The translations under genes were made by a program, and so were the position numbers. The notes under the pieces are model-generated. The model ran no database searches. It was not told where the DNA came from and saw only the letters and a list, made by a program, of their open reading frames with translations. A stretch of 63,378 nucleotides of DNA from Ideonella sp. A 288 (GTDB taxonomy: Bacteria; Pseudomonadota; Gammaproteobacteria; Burkholderiales; Burkholderiaceae_C): positions 19,635 to 83,012 of the forward strand of contig NZ_MWLO01000135.1 of assembly GCF_002198735.1 (NCBI RefSeq), in the 5' to 3' direction. Below, piece by piece: positions 24,272-32,813 of the stretch. How positions within the stretch are numbered: position 1 is the stretch's first letter; each line of letters begins with the position of its first letter.

Positions 24272-25227
24272 GCAACGCCCCGCAGTCCCCCGCCGTGGGC
24301 AGCCGCCTGGCCGGCCGCTTGCTGGCCGTGTCTGTGTCGCCGGCCGACGATCTGCCTCGGCTGGGGCATCCGCCCGGTCAACTCAACCAGGCCTTGCAGG
24401 CGCTGCTGGTGCCGCTGGTGTCCGAAGGCGCGCGCATCGCCTACGGCGGGCGAGTCCATGCCCGAGTCCACAATTACACGCTGTTCATTTCGAACCAGCT
24501 TGCCGAAGCCTATCGACGCCTGGACCAGGCCCCGGGCAGTCGGCCCTTCGTTCACTTCCTGGCCTTGCACGTGTTCCAGAACACCCCAGCAGCCGAACTG
24601 TTTGCTCACCTGCAGCGGTTGGCGCCCTATGGCGAAATCTGGGTGACAGGCGATGCCGGCGTGCTGGCCACCCTGGCCGCGGTGTCGCCCGAGTCCGACC
24701 AGGTGGCGGCCTGCAGCGGCTGCGGGCTGGACGCCGCCACCGATCTGCAGTCGGGCCACGGCCTGGCCGGACTGCAATCGCTGGCCTCGGTTCAGGCACT
24801 CAGGAGCATGCCGGTGCCGCATCCCAGCGCCAGCTACAGCATCATGCGCCAGCAAATGGCCGAGCGATGCCATGCCCGGGTGCAATTGGGTGGCCGCAAG
24901 TCGGACTTTCGCGGCAGCATCTCGGGCCTGTGCGAAGAGGCCTTGCTCACCATCGCTGCGGGCCGCCCGCTTTACGTGCTGGGCGGCTTTGGCGGTGCCA
25001 GTCGCGACATTGCCGCTGAGTTGGGTTTGATCGACCAGGATGCCTGCGTGCCCCGTGTTTCCCAGCCCGGCGAAACCCGATATGCTGACGGCCTGCAACG
25101 CTTGCGCGATGTGCGCCCCGCCTTCGAGGCGCTGTTTGCGCCCCGGCAGATGCCGGCCCTGCGCGAACTGGCCCGCACCGAAAGCCTGTCAGATGCGCCC
25201 GAGTTGCTGATGACCTTGCTGACCTGA
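24268..25227 (+). CDS. SLOG-domain nucleotide-binding protein (paralogue)
   Basis: This 319-residue protein shares the SLOG plan of the 9314 gene: SEGARIAYGGRVH near residue 55 and then LGGRKSDFRGS, SGLCEEALLTI and YVLGGFGGAS near 204-250. The start overlaps the TIR stop by ATGA. A patatin phospholipase gene follows after 15 bp on the same strand, so the likely operon is TIR-SLOG-patatin. One reading is that the TIR makes a signal, SLOG binds it and the lipase is released; this is inference from known TIR/SLOG biology. Confidence 0.75.
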   Translation: MSNAPQSPAVGSRLAGRLLAVSVSPADDLPRLGHPPGQLNQALQALLVPLVSEGARIAYGGRVHARVHNYTLFISNQLAEAYRRLDQAPGSRPFVHFLALHVFQNTPAAELFAHLQRLAPYGEIWVTGDAGVLATLAAVSPESDQVAACSGCGLDAATDLQSGHGLAGLQSLASVQALRSMPVPHPSASYSIMRQQMAERCHARVQLGGRKSDFRGSISGLCEEALLTIAAGRPLYVLGGFGGASRDIAAELGLIDQDACVPRVSQPGETRYADGLQRLRDVRPAFEALFAPRQMPALRELARTESLSDAPELLMTLLT

Positions 25228-25242
25228 CGAAAGGATGCCTCG

Positions 25243-26217
25243 ATGTTCCGCATTCTCAGCATCGATGGTGGTGGCATCAAAGGAGCCTTCGCAGCGTCCG
25301 CGCTGGCCACCCTGGAAAAGGACCTGGACTGTCGCGTGGCCGATCACTTCGACCTGATCACCGGCACCTCCACCGGCGGCATCATCGCGCTCGGCCTGGG
25401 GCTGGGCCTATCGGCACAGGAGATCCTGCAGTTCTACATCGACAAGGGCCCTGCCATCTTCCCCGGCACCAGCCTTGTGCAACGCCTCAGTGGCAAGGTA
25501 AAGCAGTTCATTCTCGGTCCCAAACATTCCCACCAGGTGCTGCGCGATGCGCTGGAGCAGGTGTTCCAGCAGCGCCGCTTTGGCGAATCCAGTTGCCGCC
25601 TCGTCATTCCCACCTACAACGCCATCGGCGGGTGCATCTTCATCATGAAGACGGCCCACCACGAGCGCTTTCGCTACGACATCGACGCGCCGGCCGTGGA
25701 CGTGGCGCTGGCCACCTCGGCAGCGCCCACCTATTTTGCCGCCGCGCGCTTTCCGCAGCACGACTACGCCAGCTACGTGGACGGCGGCGTGTGGGCCAAC
25801 TGCCCGGTGCTGGTGGGCGTGACTGAAGCGCTGGCCTTTCTCGGCCAGAAGTTGGACGACCTCGACGTGCTCAGCATCGGCGCCACCACGGCACCGTTCT
25901 CCATTGCCGAGCATGCCGACTCCAGCGCGATGGACTGGAACGTGGGCCTGGTGGACCTGATGTTCGAAGCGCAGGTGCAGACCACGTTGGCGCAGGCCGG
26001 CCTGATGCTGCCCGGCCGACTGCATCGGCTGAATGCCGTGGTGAAGGACGGCACTTTCTCGCTGGACGATTCCCGCCCCGAACGCATCAAGCAACTGGTG
26101 GTGCTGGGCCGCAACGAAGCGGTGAAGAAGCAGAACCTCGAGCCCATCCGGCAGCGCTTTCTCAATGGGCAGAAGGCGGCACCGTTCGTGCCGGTGGTGG
26201 CGCTGAAGGCTGTGTGA
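25243..26217 (+). CDS. patatin-like phospholipase
   Basis: This 324-residue protein has all patatin landmarks: oxyanion DGGGIKG (8-14), the nucleophile elbow GTSTGG with Ser43, and the catalytic Asp in DGG at 180. Patatins hydrolyse membrane phospholipids; members such as CapV act as suicidal effectors in CBASS defence. No membrane helix or signal peptide is present, so it is likely cytosolic until activated. It is the last gene of the TIR-SLOG-patatin operon, with an AAGGATG-type ribosome site. Confidence 0.88.
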   Translation: MFRILSIDGGGIKGAFAASALATLEKDLDCRVADHFDLITGTSTGGIIALGLGLGLSAQEILQFYIDKGPAIFPGTSLVQRLSGKVKQFILGPKHSHQVLRDALEQVFQQRRFGESSCRLVIPTYNAIGGCIFIMKTAHHERFRYDIDAPAVDVALATSAAPTYFAAARFPQHDYASYVDGGVWANCPVLVGVTEALAFLGQKLDDLDVLSIGATTAPFSIAEHADSSAMDWNVGLVDLMFEAQVQTTLAQAGLMLPGRLHRLNAVVKDGTFSLDDSRPERIKQLVVLGRNEAVKKQNLEPIRQRFLNGQKAAPFVPVVALKAV

Positions 26218-26566
26218 CATGGGCGCCGGCGCCGTCGCCGTCGCGGCCAGCCAGTCGGCGCCCTTGCCGGTCATCAGTCATGCCCACGCCCACAGCCCGC
26301 CGCGCGTCGCCCGGCGCGGCGCCTGCGTACCCACGGGCTGGACGGGTGGATGAACGAAGAGCGCCTGAGCAAGGGCGTGCAACTGGCACCCAGCATCGCC
26401 AGCCACCTGGCCGAAGCCGACGCCCTGGTGGTGATGGCCAGTGCGGCTGCGGCGCGGTCTGGCTGGGTGCGCCGGACAACCGCGTCGAGGTGGTGTTGCG
26501 GTTGGGTTGAGCGGACAACTTCTGCATCCACTAGTCCTGGCCGGTGCAATAGGTAGACTCGTCACA
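26218..26566. other. intergenic stretch, 349 bp, with TIR remnant
   Basis: No complete gene is present. The middle holds a TIR fragment (26326-26499). The last ~65 bp before the next ATG are less GC-rich (tgcatccactagtcc, aataggtagactcgtcac) and could carry the promoter of the large TIR-NTPase-Nudix gene. Confidence 0.5.
26326..26499 (+). pseudogene. TIR-domain fragment
   Basis: The plus strand reads GLDGWMNEERLSKGVQLAPS, then IASHLAEADALVVMASAAAA and RSGWVRR. The second part has the form of the TIR helix and strand before the catalytic motif (SAD-LVV-SPAAA-S-WV). The expected Glu position after WVRR is lost: the frame runs into TTASR and then non-coding sequence. There is no ribosome site. 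It looks like a remnant of a TIR gene disrupted when the neighbouring large gene arrived. Confidence 0.5.
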
Positions 26567-29500
26567 ATGGTCCAGCCTGTCCGCCCCGCAGACGTGTTCG
26601 TGTCCTACAGCCGGGGCTCGAGCGACTTGTGCAAGACGGTCGTGGAGTTCGTCGAGGGCGCCCTCAATCTCACCGTCTTCCAGGACGTCGCAAACATCCA
26701 CCCAGGCGTCCGCTGGAACGAGGCGATCGAGCGCGAGCTTCTGGCCGACCGACGCCCCACCGTGCTATTGCTCGCGACGCGCCCGGCAGTTGAACATCCC
26801 GAGTACATCGTGGGCGAGCTTGTTATCGCGCTACGGACCGGGCTCCATATCGTGCCGCTCGAAGCCGACCCAGGTTGCGCACGCCCCCTGCTGGAAATGG
26901 CGATCCGCGGCTCCGGGTCGCTTCCCGAACGGGTTCGCGTTCATCCCCAAGTGCTCGCCGTTCACGACTTCAACGCGAATCGCGCACGCCTTGAGGATGG
27001 CCTGCGCCTCGGGCTGTTGGGCCCGCGCCTCGTGGAGCTTCTGGCGCGCCGCAGCGGCGACTATGCTGCCTGGCGCGCCCACTTGGCGCGCACGCACAGC
27101 TTCTGGGTCGATGCGACCTCGCCGCACGCCGAGACGCTCGAAGCCGACGGCGGCCTTGTCCTGATCGGCCCGGCTGGTGCGGGTAAGAGCTCCCTCGCTG
27201 CCCACGTCGTCGATCGTCTAGTCGCCGACGCGCTGCACGCTCCGACGCGCAGCACAAGTGGGCATCCCCTGCTGCTGCGCCCGCTCCTGTTGCGCGAATC
27301 TGATCTGCGCGACCGCGGTGACAGCCTCGCACGCGAGCTCGGCGCGCGCAGCATCGACGAGCTCCAGGCGCACCTTGAAGGCTGCCGTGAGAGCTTCGGC
27401 GTGCAGCTCTTGTTCATCGTCGACGGTCTTGATCAAATGGCGCCGGACGTTGGACAGACGTTCCGCGGGTACGCCGAAGCTTTGGCGCGACTCTCACGCG
27501 TGGCGTCGACGCTCGTGACGTGCCGCCGCGAGGTCTGGGACGAGGCCTATCGCCGTGACGTTTCCCTGAGCCGCCACGACATCGAACAGCTTTCGCCCGA
27601 GACGGTTCAGCGCGCGCTGGAGGCGAAGTTTGGGGGACGCGCGTTCCAAATGAACACGCTGCTCCTGCGGCGCGCGCTTTTTCTCGACCTCCTGCTGACC
27701 CACGGGGAGCGCTGGAGCTCCGTCCCCGACGACGACCTGGGTTTCCTCCAGCAGCTCTGGCGGGACCTCGCTGGCGAGCAAAGTGTCCCGAGCAGGGGCG
27801 GACGCGTCTCCCATCGGCCGGCACTTATTGCTATGGCGAAGGCGCAGCTCGAGCTGTTTCGGTTCGACGTCCCATGGTCGATGCTTGCTGTATCACAGAC
27901 GAACAACGTCGTTGCAGCTTTCGAGTCGCTGATCGAGGCTCGCATCCTGCGTCGCGTTGACGACGGGCGCGTTCGTTTCTCGCACGACTTGCTCGACGCG
28001 TTCAGCATGGCAGAGGGCCTCCTGGCGGCCCCGCACCAGTTCGACAAACTCGTCGAAGCGCTGGCTGAGGACGGCATGTGGTCCGTCGCCGCGACCTATG
28101 CCGGAATCGCGCGTCACCGCGCACCGGAGCACGCTAGAGTACTCTTCGAGCGATTCCTCGGCGTACTGGACGACAAGCCCATGGGTGACCTAGCGATGGC
28201 GCGAGCTTGGGCGGTCACTTACGCGTTGCAGGAGCGTTTCGAGGACTTCCTGCCGTTCATCCTCGAGTGCTTCGAGACCGATGAGCTTTTGTCGCCCGGT
28301 GCGCCCGCGCCAAAGAGCCGCCTCGCGCCGCCGCGTCTCACTCAAGCCGCTGCGAGCACGCTCGCCTCGGCGTTTCTAGCGCTCCGACGAGGGCGCGCCT
28401 TCGATGCGGCGCGTGTGCTCCCGCGCCTCAAAGGCAAGCTCTATACATGGCGGCTACGATTCCGCGTCGTTGACGCGATCGCCAAGTTCGACGCACCCGA
28501 GGCCCGTGACGCTTTGCTCGGATTCGCAGGCTGGCAACGTAGGGCGCTCGCAGCGCGCGAAGAAGTTTACGATGAGCGCGCGCTCGTAGCGAGCTTGAGT
28601 GCGCTCGCCGGCTACGACCACGGCGACGTGCGTGCCTTGTTGAGGTCAGTCGAACGGGACGACGCGCTGCACCCTCGGGTACGCCGAGCGGCGCAGCAAA
28701 GCCTCGGCCTCGGGCACAGCACGCTGGCCGAGCCGCTGGAGCTGACCGACGATGAGCTCGTTGAGGACCTGCGTCCATTCGAGCCCGACAGAGACCACCC
28801 GGGTCATGACCGCTACACCGATTGGCGCGGCGTCGAGGCTGCGGCCAAAGCGATTGAGCTGCGCATCCGGAAGAACGGCGGCCAACCCTCGGCGCGCGTC
28901 GTCGCCGCGCTGATCCGCGCGCTCGTTCACGACCAAACCGCGGTGCGGTGCACCGTTGCAGAGTGCCTCGCACTGGTCGACTCGAGCGACGCAGGTGTAG
29001 CGCTCGTGGCCGAGCTCGGTGAGGCCGACGTCCCGCCGCAGGTGCGCGGCGCGTGCATATCTGCGCTCGCGCGTATCTTGCAGCGCACGTCAGGAGTGCG
29101 GTTGCACGCCCTACGGCTCGATGCGGCGCGCGCCGCGGTCGTCGCTCGACGCCTCGGCCGCAACCGTGCGGCCGAGGCGCTGTGGGCACTCGCGACTGGG
29201 CACGAGGCTGCAGGAGATTGGCCGATCCTCGCTGGCGGGGCGGCGCTGACCCCGATCGGAGCGAAAGATTTCCACGTTATCGAGTCGGTCTCGGGCGCAG
29301 CGCCGCCAGTGGACTGGGCGGGAACGCTCCTTCATGCGAACGAGCTGGCCGCCGCGGGGCCAGAGCTAGAGGCGAAGTTTCGGTACACGGGAGTTCACGC
29401 AAACGGCGACGCGCTGACGCTCGCGGTTGAGCGCTCGAACTGGCCTGTCGCGCGGACGTTCCACGTCGTGGCGCGTGAGGCGCCGGAACGTCTCCTTCCG

Positions 29501-30064
29501 AGATTCCCCACTGCATCGCTCCTGCCTCGTCCGTTCGGCGGCGCAGCGGCTCCTGGCATCGCCTGCGTGCACGTCGTCGTGCGGACGTTGGATGGGCGGG
29601 TGCTCTTGGCGCGACGCTCGTCGAAAGCCGGCTATTGGCCCGGGGCTTGGTCGATCAGCTTTGAAGAGCAGGTCACGGCCCGGGCCAACGGCACGCCCGA
29701 GGACGTCGTTAGCGCCGCGCTGCGCGGCTTCGAAGAGGAGTTTGGCCTGACGATCGATGCGAGAGCCGCGACGGTCAAAGGCGCGCTGCTCGAACTCGAC
29801 ACGCTCAACGTCGCTGTTGTCGTGCGCCTCGACGTCCCGCACAGGTCCGCGGAGATCCACACCCGTTGGTCGACGGAGCCGCGCCCGAGACACCACCACG
29901 AGGCCGCGGCGCTTGAGTTCGTCGACGATGAGCGTGCCCGGATCGCCGAACTTGTCGCAGGGCGCTCTGAGCGAGAGCCACTGCACCCGACGTCGCGTCT
30001 GCGATTGGCCATGGCAGGGCTCGGCGACGGCTCACATGATCTGTTGGCGCCGACCGAAAACTGA
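26567..30064 (+). CDS. TIR - NTPase - helical repeat - Nudix-like giant protein
   Basis: This 1165-residue protein begins at 26567. Residues ~8-130 are a TIR domain (ADVFVSYSRGS, EHPEYIVGELV with a candidate catalytic Glu). The P-loop GPAGAGKSS is at 201-209 and LLFIVDGLDQM near 285 is Walker B-like, giving a NACHT/STAND-type NTPase. Residues ~500-950 are helical repeats, HEAT-like in places. Residues ~1000-1120 are a Nudix fold (CVHVVVRTLDGRVLLARRSS), but the Nudix box reads RGFEEEFGL where REUXEEXGU is expected, so the first catalytic Glu is Gly. Nucleotide hydrolysis may be weak or replaced by nucleotide binding. Codon use favours GAG and differs from its neighbours, which suggests separate acquisition. 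It has no DGR variable end. Confidence 0.82.
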   Translation: MVQPVRPADVFVSYSRGSSDLCKTVVEFVEGALNLTVFQDVANIHPGVRWNEAIERELLADRRPTVLLLATRPAVEHPEYIVGELVIALRTGLHIVPLEADPGCARPLLEMAIRGSGSLPERVRVHPQVLAVHDFNANRARLEDGLRLGLLGPRLVELLARRSGDYAAWRAHLARTHSFWVDATSPHAETLEADGGLVLIGPAGAGKSSLAAHVVDRLVADALHAPTRSTSGHPLLLRPLLLRESDLRDRGDSLARELGARSIDELQAHLEGCRESFGVQLLFIVDGLDQMAPDVGQTFRGYAEALARLSRVASTLVTCRREVWDEAYRRDVSLSRHDIEQLSPETVQRALEAKFGGRAFQMNTLLLRRALFLDLLLTHGERWSSVPDDDLGFLQQLWRDLAGEQSVPSRGGRVSHRPALIAMAKAQLELFRFDVPWSMLAVSQTNNVVAAFESLIEARILRRVDDGRVRFSHDLLDAFSMAEGLLAAPHQFDKLVEALAEDGMWSVAATYAGIARHRAPEHARVLFERFLGVLDDKPMGDLAMARAWAVTYALQERFEDFLPFILECFETDELLSPGAPAPKSRLAPPRLTQAAASTLASAFLALRRGRAFDAARVLPRLKGKLYTWRLRFRVVDAIAKFDAPEARDALLGFAGWQRRALAAREEVYDERALVASLSALAGYDHGDVRALLRSVERDDALHPRVRRAAQQSLGLGHSTLAEPLELTDDELVEDLRPFEPDRDHPGHDRYTDWRGVEAAAKAIELRIRKNGGQPSARVVAALIRALVHDQTAVRCTVAECLALVDSSDAGVALVAELGEADVPPQVRGACISALARILQRTSGVRLHALRLDAARAAVVARRLGRNRAAEALWALATGHEAAGDWPILAGGAALTPIGAKDFHVIESVSGAAPPVDWAGTLLHANELAAAGPELEAKFRYTGVHANGDALTLAVERSNWPVARTFHVVAREAPERLLPRFPTASLLPRPFGGAAAPGIACVHVVVRTLDGRVLLARRSSKAGYWPGAWSISFEEQVTARANGTPEDVVSAALRGFEEEFGLTIDARAATVKGALLELDTLNVAVVVRLDVPHRSAEIHTRWSTEPRPRHHHEAAALEFVDDERARIAELVAGRSEREPLHPTSRLRLAMAGLGDGSHDLLAPTEN

Positions 30065-30246
30065 CACTGGGGGGCGGGCCGATCATCATGTGGGTGTTGG
30101 TTTGCGTCACCATAGTGGGAAGTTTCTCCTTGGCATGGCCGCTGAAGCGACCCCCGGTCCCCAGGATTCGTGTTCGGGCCCGCAGTGGCGCGCACGCTAT
30201 CAATCGCTTCGGCGATTTGCGTCGGAGGTCGGAGCGCGCTGCTTGG
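30065..30246. other. spacer between giant TIR gene and integrase
   Basis: The two genes converge here. No gene is seen in 182 bases and no clear hairpin plus T-run terminator was found. Confidence 0.4.
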
Positions 30247-31425
30247 CTACAGGGTCAGCCTTGCCAACGCAGCCGCCGCGTGGTCCGCACGCAGGTGCCC
30301 GTAGTGCCTCTCGATCATCGCTACGCTGGTGCCGCTGAGTTGCGCCACCGTCAGCAGATCGAGTCCGTCAGTCACCAGGTCAGTGATGACGCTGTGCCGC
30401 AATGCGTAGGCAGTGGTTGCCGGTGGCAGTTCGGCCGACGCCGCGGCGGCCTTGACGGGGCCCTTCCATGCGTCCTTGTTCCAGGCCTGGCCATCCTGAC
30501 GGCACAGTAGCGGCGCGGTGAGTTCCCGATCTTTGGCATGCTGCTCGAATAGAGCGGCAGTGAGTTCTGGCAACTTGATCCGGCGATCACGACCAGCCTT
30601 GTCCTTGCCAATGGTCAGAACCGATCGACGAGCGTCAAAGCTGCCGACCGTCAGCGCCGCAACGGCACCCGGACGAAGTGGCACCAATGCCAGTGCCTGC
30701 AGCAGTGCGGCAAGATCCGTCGACGCGTTCTCGATCAAAGCACGCCGTTGGTCACGGTCGAGATAGACATCGCGCCTGCCGTCGGCGTTCTTGGCAGGTC
30801 GAAGTGCCACCCGCCACGCCATGTCGGTGGTGACGCTGCCAGCGTCGTGCGCGAAGTTGAAGGCTGCGCGCAATGCGGCCATGTCGCGATTGACGCTCGA
30901 CGCCGCTCTGGACCTGGTGATCGGAACTTCGCGGTTGTCACGGTTCACTTTCACCGGCGTCTGGGTCATCGCATAGCGCCACGATTCGACGCGTGTCTTG
31001 GTCAGCTTGGCCAGATCCAGGTCCGCCAGCCCCCGATCGCAGAACACCCAGCGCTTGAAGCGCATGTCGAGGTCATCTGCCGGCGTGTCCCCGCGATTTG
31101 CTCGCACATGCTTCACATATCGCTCGCAGGCAACGCGCACGGTGACAGCCTCTGCCGCTCCCCCTTTGCCGAGGTGCAGGAACCAAGCCTCGGCGGCCTT
31201 CTTCGCCGCGTCGTATCGTTGTGAGGGAGGAATGTCGCCAAACTCACCCAGGCTCCGCTTCTGCTGTTTGCCTTGGTCGTCGCGGTAGCGAGCCAGCCAA
31301 GTACCTGTCGACGACGGCGTGAGCTTGCGGAAGCCGAGGAAGCAACCCGCGCTGAGCTTCTGCCAGTGCGGCTCGTGTTGGATCTTCAGCTTGTCACGAG
31401 ACAGGACGACGCCCAGGGTCGGCAT
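30247..31425 (-). CDS. int: tyrosine-type site-specific integrase
   Basis: This 392-residue tyrosine recombinase starts at 31425 (AAGGAGA five bases upstream). It has an N-terminal arm-binding DUF4102-like part (residues ~30-100, WLARYRDDQGKQQKRSLG), a core-binding domain (~115-215) and a catalytic domain with the Arg in VPLRPGAV, the YALRHSV box and the terminal ERHYGH containing the nucleophilic Tyr. Its 5' end is 168 bp from the tRNA-Val(CAC) fragment, the typical place of an integrase next to its att site. It should insert and excise the island. Confidence 0.92.
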   Translation of the reverse strand: MPTLGVVLSRDKLKIQHEPHWQKLSAGCFLGFRKLTPSSTGTWLARYRDDQGKQQKRSLGEFGDIPPSQRYDAAKKAAEAWFLHLGKGGAAEAVTVRVACERYVKHVRANRGDTPADDLDMRFKRWVFCDRGLADLDLAKLTKTRVESWRYAMTQTPVKVNRDNREVPITRSRAASSVNRDMAALRAAFNFAHDAGSVTTDMAWRVALRPAKNADGRRDVYLDRDQRRALIENASTDLAALLQALALVPLRPGAVAALTVGSFDARRSVLTIGKDKAGRDRRIKLPELTAALFEQHAKDRELTAPLLCRQDGQAWNKDAWKGPVKAAAASAELPPATTAYALRHSVITDLVTDGLDLLTVAQLSGTSVAMIERHYGHLRADHAAAALARLTL

Positions 31426-31532
31426 GTCGATCTCCTTCGAGATGCACCCATTCGTCCGGAGCAGACCGATAGGGCAGGGGATCAGGTGGGGAAAAAGTGG
31501 GAAAAACCTTGGTGGAATTCTAGAGACGATTC

Positions 31533-31572
31533 GGGACGATTTGTCTATGAAATGATCGTCCAGGGTCGTCCC
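31533..31572. repeat. candidate integrase arm-type sites
   Basis: Three copies of a GGGACGAT-like word lie between the integrase start and the att core: GGGACGAT (31533-31540, plus), its inverted form GATCGTCC (31554-31561) and GTCGTCCC (31565-31572). Spaced, mixed-orientation short repeats beside the core are typical of arm sites bound by tyrosine integrases. The assignment rests on position only. Confidence 0.4.
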
Positions 31573-31593
31573 ACTTTGCACCGCTTACCGTCA

Positions 31594-31638
31594 TTCACAC
31601 GGCAGGGGTCGCAGGTTCGAACCCTGCACCGCCCACCA
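31594..31638 (+). other. att scar: 3' half of a tRNA-Val(CAC) gene
   Basis: These 45 bases read as the anticodon loop TTCACAC (anticodon CAC), the 3' anticodon stem GGCAG, variable loop GGGTC, T-arm GCAGG-TTCGAAC-CCTGC, acceptor strand ACCGCCC, discriminator A and CCA. The preceding bases (CCGTCA) cannot pair with GGCAG and no D-arm is present, so this is a 3' half only. It is what remains at one end when an element integrates in a tRNA gene. The complete tRNA-Val should stand at the other, left end of the island, outside this window. Confidence 0.82.
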
Positions 31639-32099
31639 AAGTTCTTCTGTAGATTCAACACGTTGCGCCACCTTCGGGTGGCGTTTCGCTTTCTGGTACT
31701 GAAAAGGTACGGAAAAGCGCCTTTCCGGCGCAACCTCCGGCACCCGTTGGTCCTGCAGGTTGCACGTGGACTGACCCTGTACCTGTCTCAGCACCGTCCA
31801 GGCGTAGAAACTTCCGGCTCGGGCGCTCGAATCCGGCGCACCCAGGTCTGCCATCCCATCCTCGATCCTCCACCGACTTTTGTGGGTGTGCGAATGCCCG
31901 CCGATTCTGATCGGAGGTCTCGTCATCTCTTGTGCGCGCTGACCACGCCTGGCGATCGACATTCGCCTCGAGCAGCCGAACGCCGTCACCGTCGAGGCCA
32001 CCCGTGCGTGCCACTGCGAGCAAGGCGTAGACCACCTGCCCGCACCGCAGCGGTGAGCCTGGCGCGCAGCCAGGTCACGCCGCGGCGGTGGCGTTGACC
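31639..32099. other. intergenic stretch right of the island, 461 bp
   Basis: After the att scar there is a terminator-like hairpin and then about 400 bp in which I see no supported gene. Longer open frames on the minus strand are antisense to the tRNA fragment and read the typical spurious QGSNLRPLP peptide. Confidence 0.5.
31666..31692 (+). terminator. Rho-independent-like terminator after the tRNA scar
   Basis: CGCCACC and GGTGGCG form a 7-bp stem closed by a TTCG loop (31666-31683) and followed by TTTCGCTTT. It lies 28 bp after the CCA end and probably terminated the original tRNA-Val transcript. Confidence 0.65.
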
Positions 32100-32483
32100 T
32101 CAGGCCTTGGGCAGGCGGTGCAGGCCGCAGAGCTTGTTGCCGTCGGGGTCGCGCAGGTAGGCCAGGTAGAGCTTGCCGGTGGCGCCTTCGCGCACGCCGG
32201 GTGGGTCTTCGCAGGTGGTGCCGCCGTGGGCCAAGCCGGCGGCGTGCCAGGCGTCGGCCTGTGCGGCGGACTCGCAGGCAAAGCCGATGGTGCTGCCGTT
32301 GCCCACGGTGGCCGGCTTGCCGTCGATCGGCACGCTCACCGAGAAAATGCCGGTCGGCGTGCGCCAGAAGACGCGGTGGCGGTCGACCGCCCCGGCGGGC
32401 ACCCCCAGGGTGCCCAGCACGGCGTCATAGAACGCCTTGGCCTTGTCGAGGTTGTTGGTGCCGATCATGATGTGCGAGAACAT
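32100..32483 (-). CDS. VOC-family (glyoxalase-like) protein
   Basis: This 127-residue protein has the beta-alpha-beta-beta-beta pattern of the vicinal oxygen chelate fold: MFSHIMIGTNNLDKAKAFYD at the start, VPAGAVDRHRVFW in the middle and LYLAYLRDPDGNKLCGLHR at the end. VOC proteins include glyoxalases, dioxygenases and resistance proteins; the substrate cannot be read from the sequence. The ATG at 32483 is the first sensible start; the frame upstream is non-coding. It is the first chromosomal gene right of the island. Confidence 0.85.
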   Translation of the reverse strand: MFSHIMIGTNNLDKAKAFYDAVLGTLGVPAGAVDRHRVFWRTPTGIFSVSVPIDGKPATVGNGSTIGFACESAAQADAWHAAGLAHGGTTCEDPPGVREGATGKLYLAYLRDPDGNKLCGLHRLPKA

Positions 32484-32813
32484 GCTGCGAGGGTCTCCAG
32501 GCGGATGCGCGATGCGCGGGGGTGGGGTGGACAGGACATGGGACCCGCGGACCCTGGCCTCGCCACAGGGGCGAGCCGCAGGGCCGCGGCCGGTCGGAGA
32601 GGATAGGGCATGCCCGGCCGGCGTTGACTCCGCCTCCGGGTGGGTGAACCCTAGTGCAGTGTTCGACACGATGCAGCACATAAAGCCGCGTCTTTGCCGC
32701 CCTGGCGTTGTTGCAAATCCTCGCGATGCCACTGGGCATCGCTGCGGTTTGCGCCTAGCCAGGACGACAAATCCATCGGCTTTCCTAAGTGCTGCATAGC
32801 ATCGAACACTGCA
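32484..32813. other. intergenic region, 330 bp, mostly a MITE-like element
   Basis: Half of this stretch is the inverted-repeat element at 32651-32817. The other half, next to the VOC start, shows no gene. Confidence 0.5.

Noticed and set aside
4563-31425. Prophage
   Set aside because: AlpA and an integrase are present but no capsid, terminase, tail or lysis genes; VirB genes point to a conjugative element.
31594-31638. Functional tRNA-Val gene
   Set aside because: Only the 3' half exists; the preceding bases cannot form the anticodon stem or D-arm.
31591-32001. Minus-strand 136-aa protein
   Set aside because: It is antisense to the tRNA fragment and reads the common spurious QGSNLRPLP peptide.
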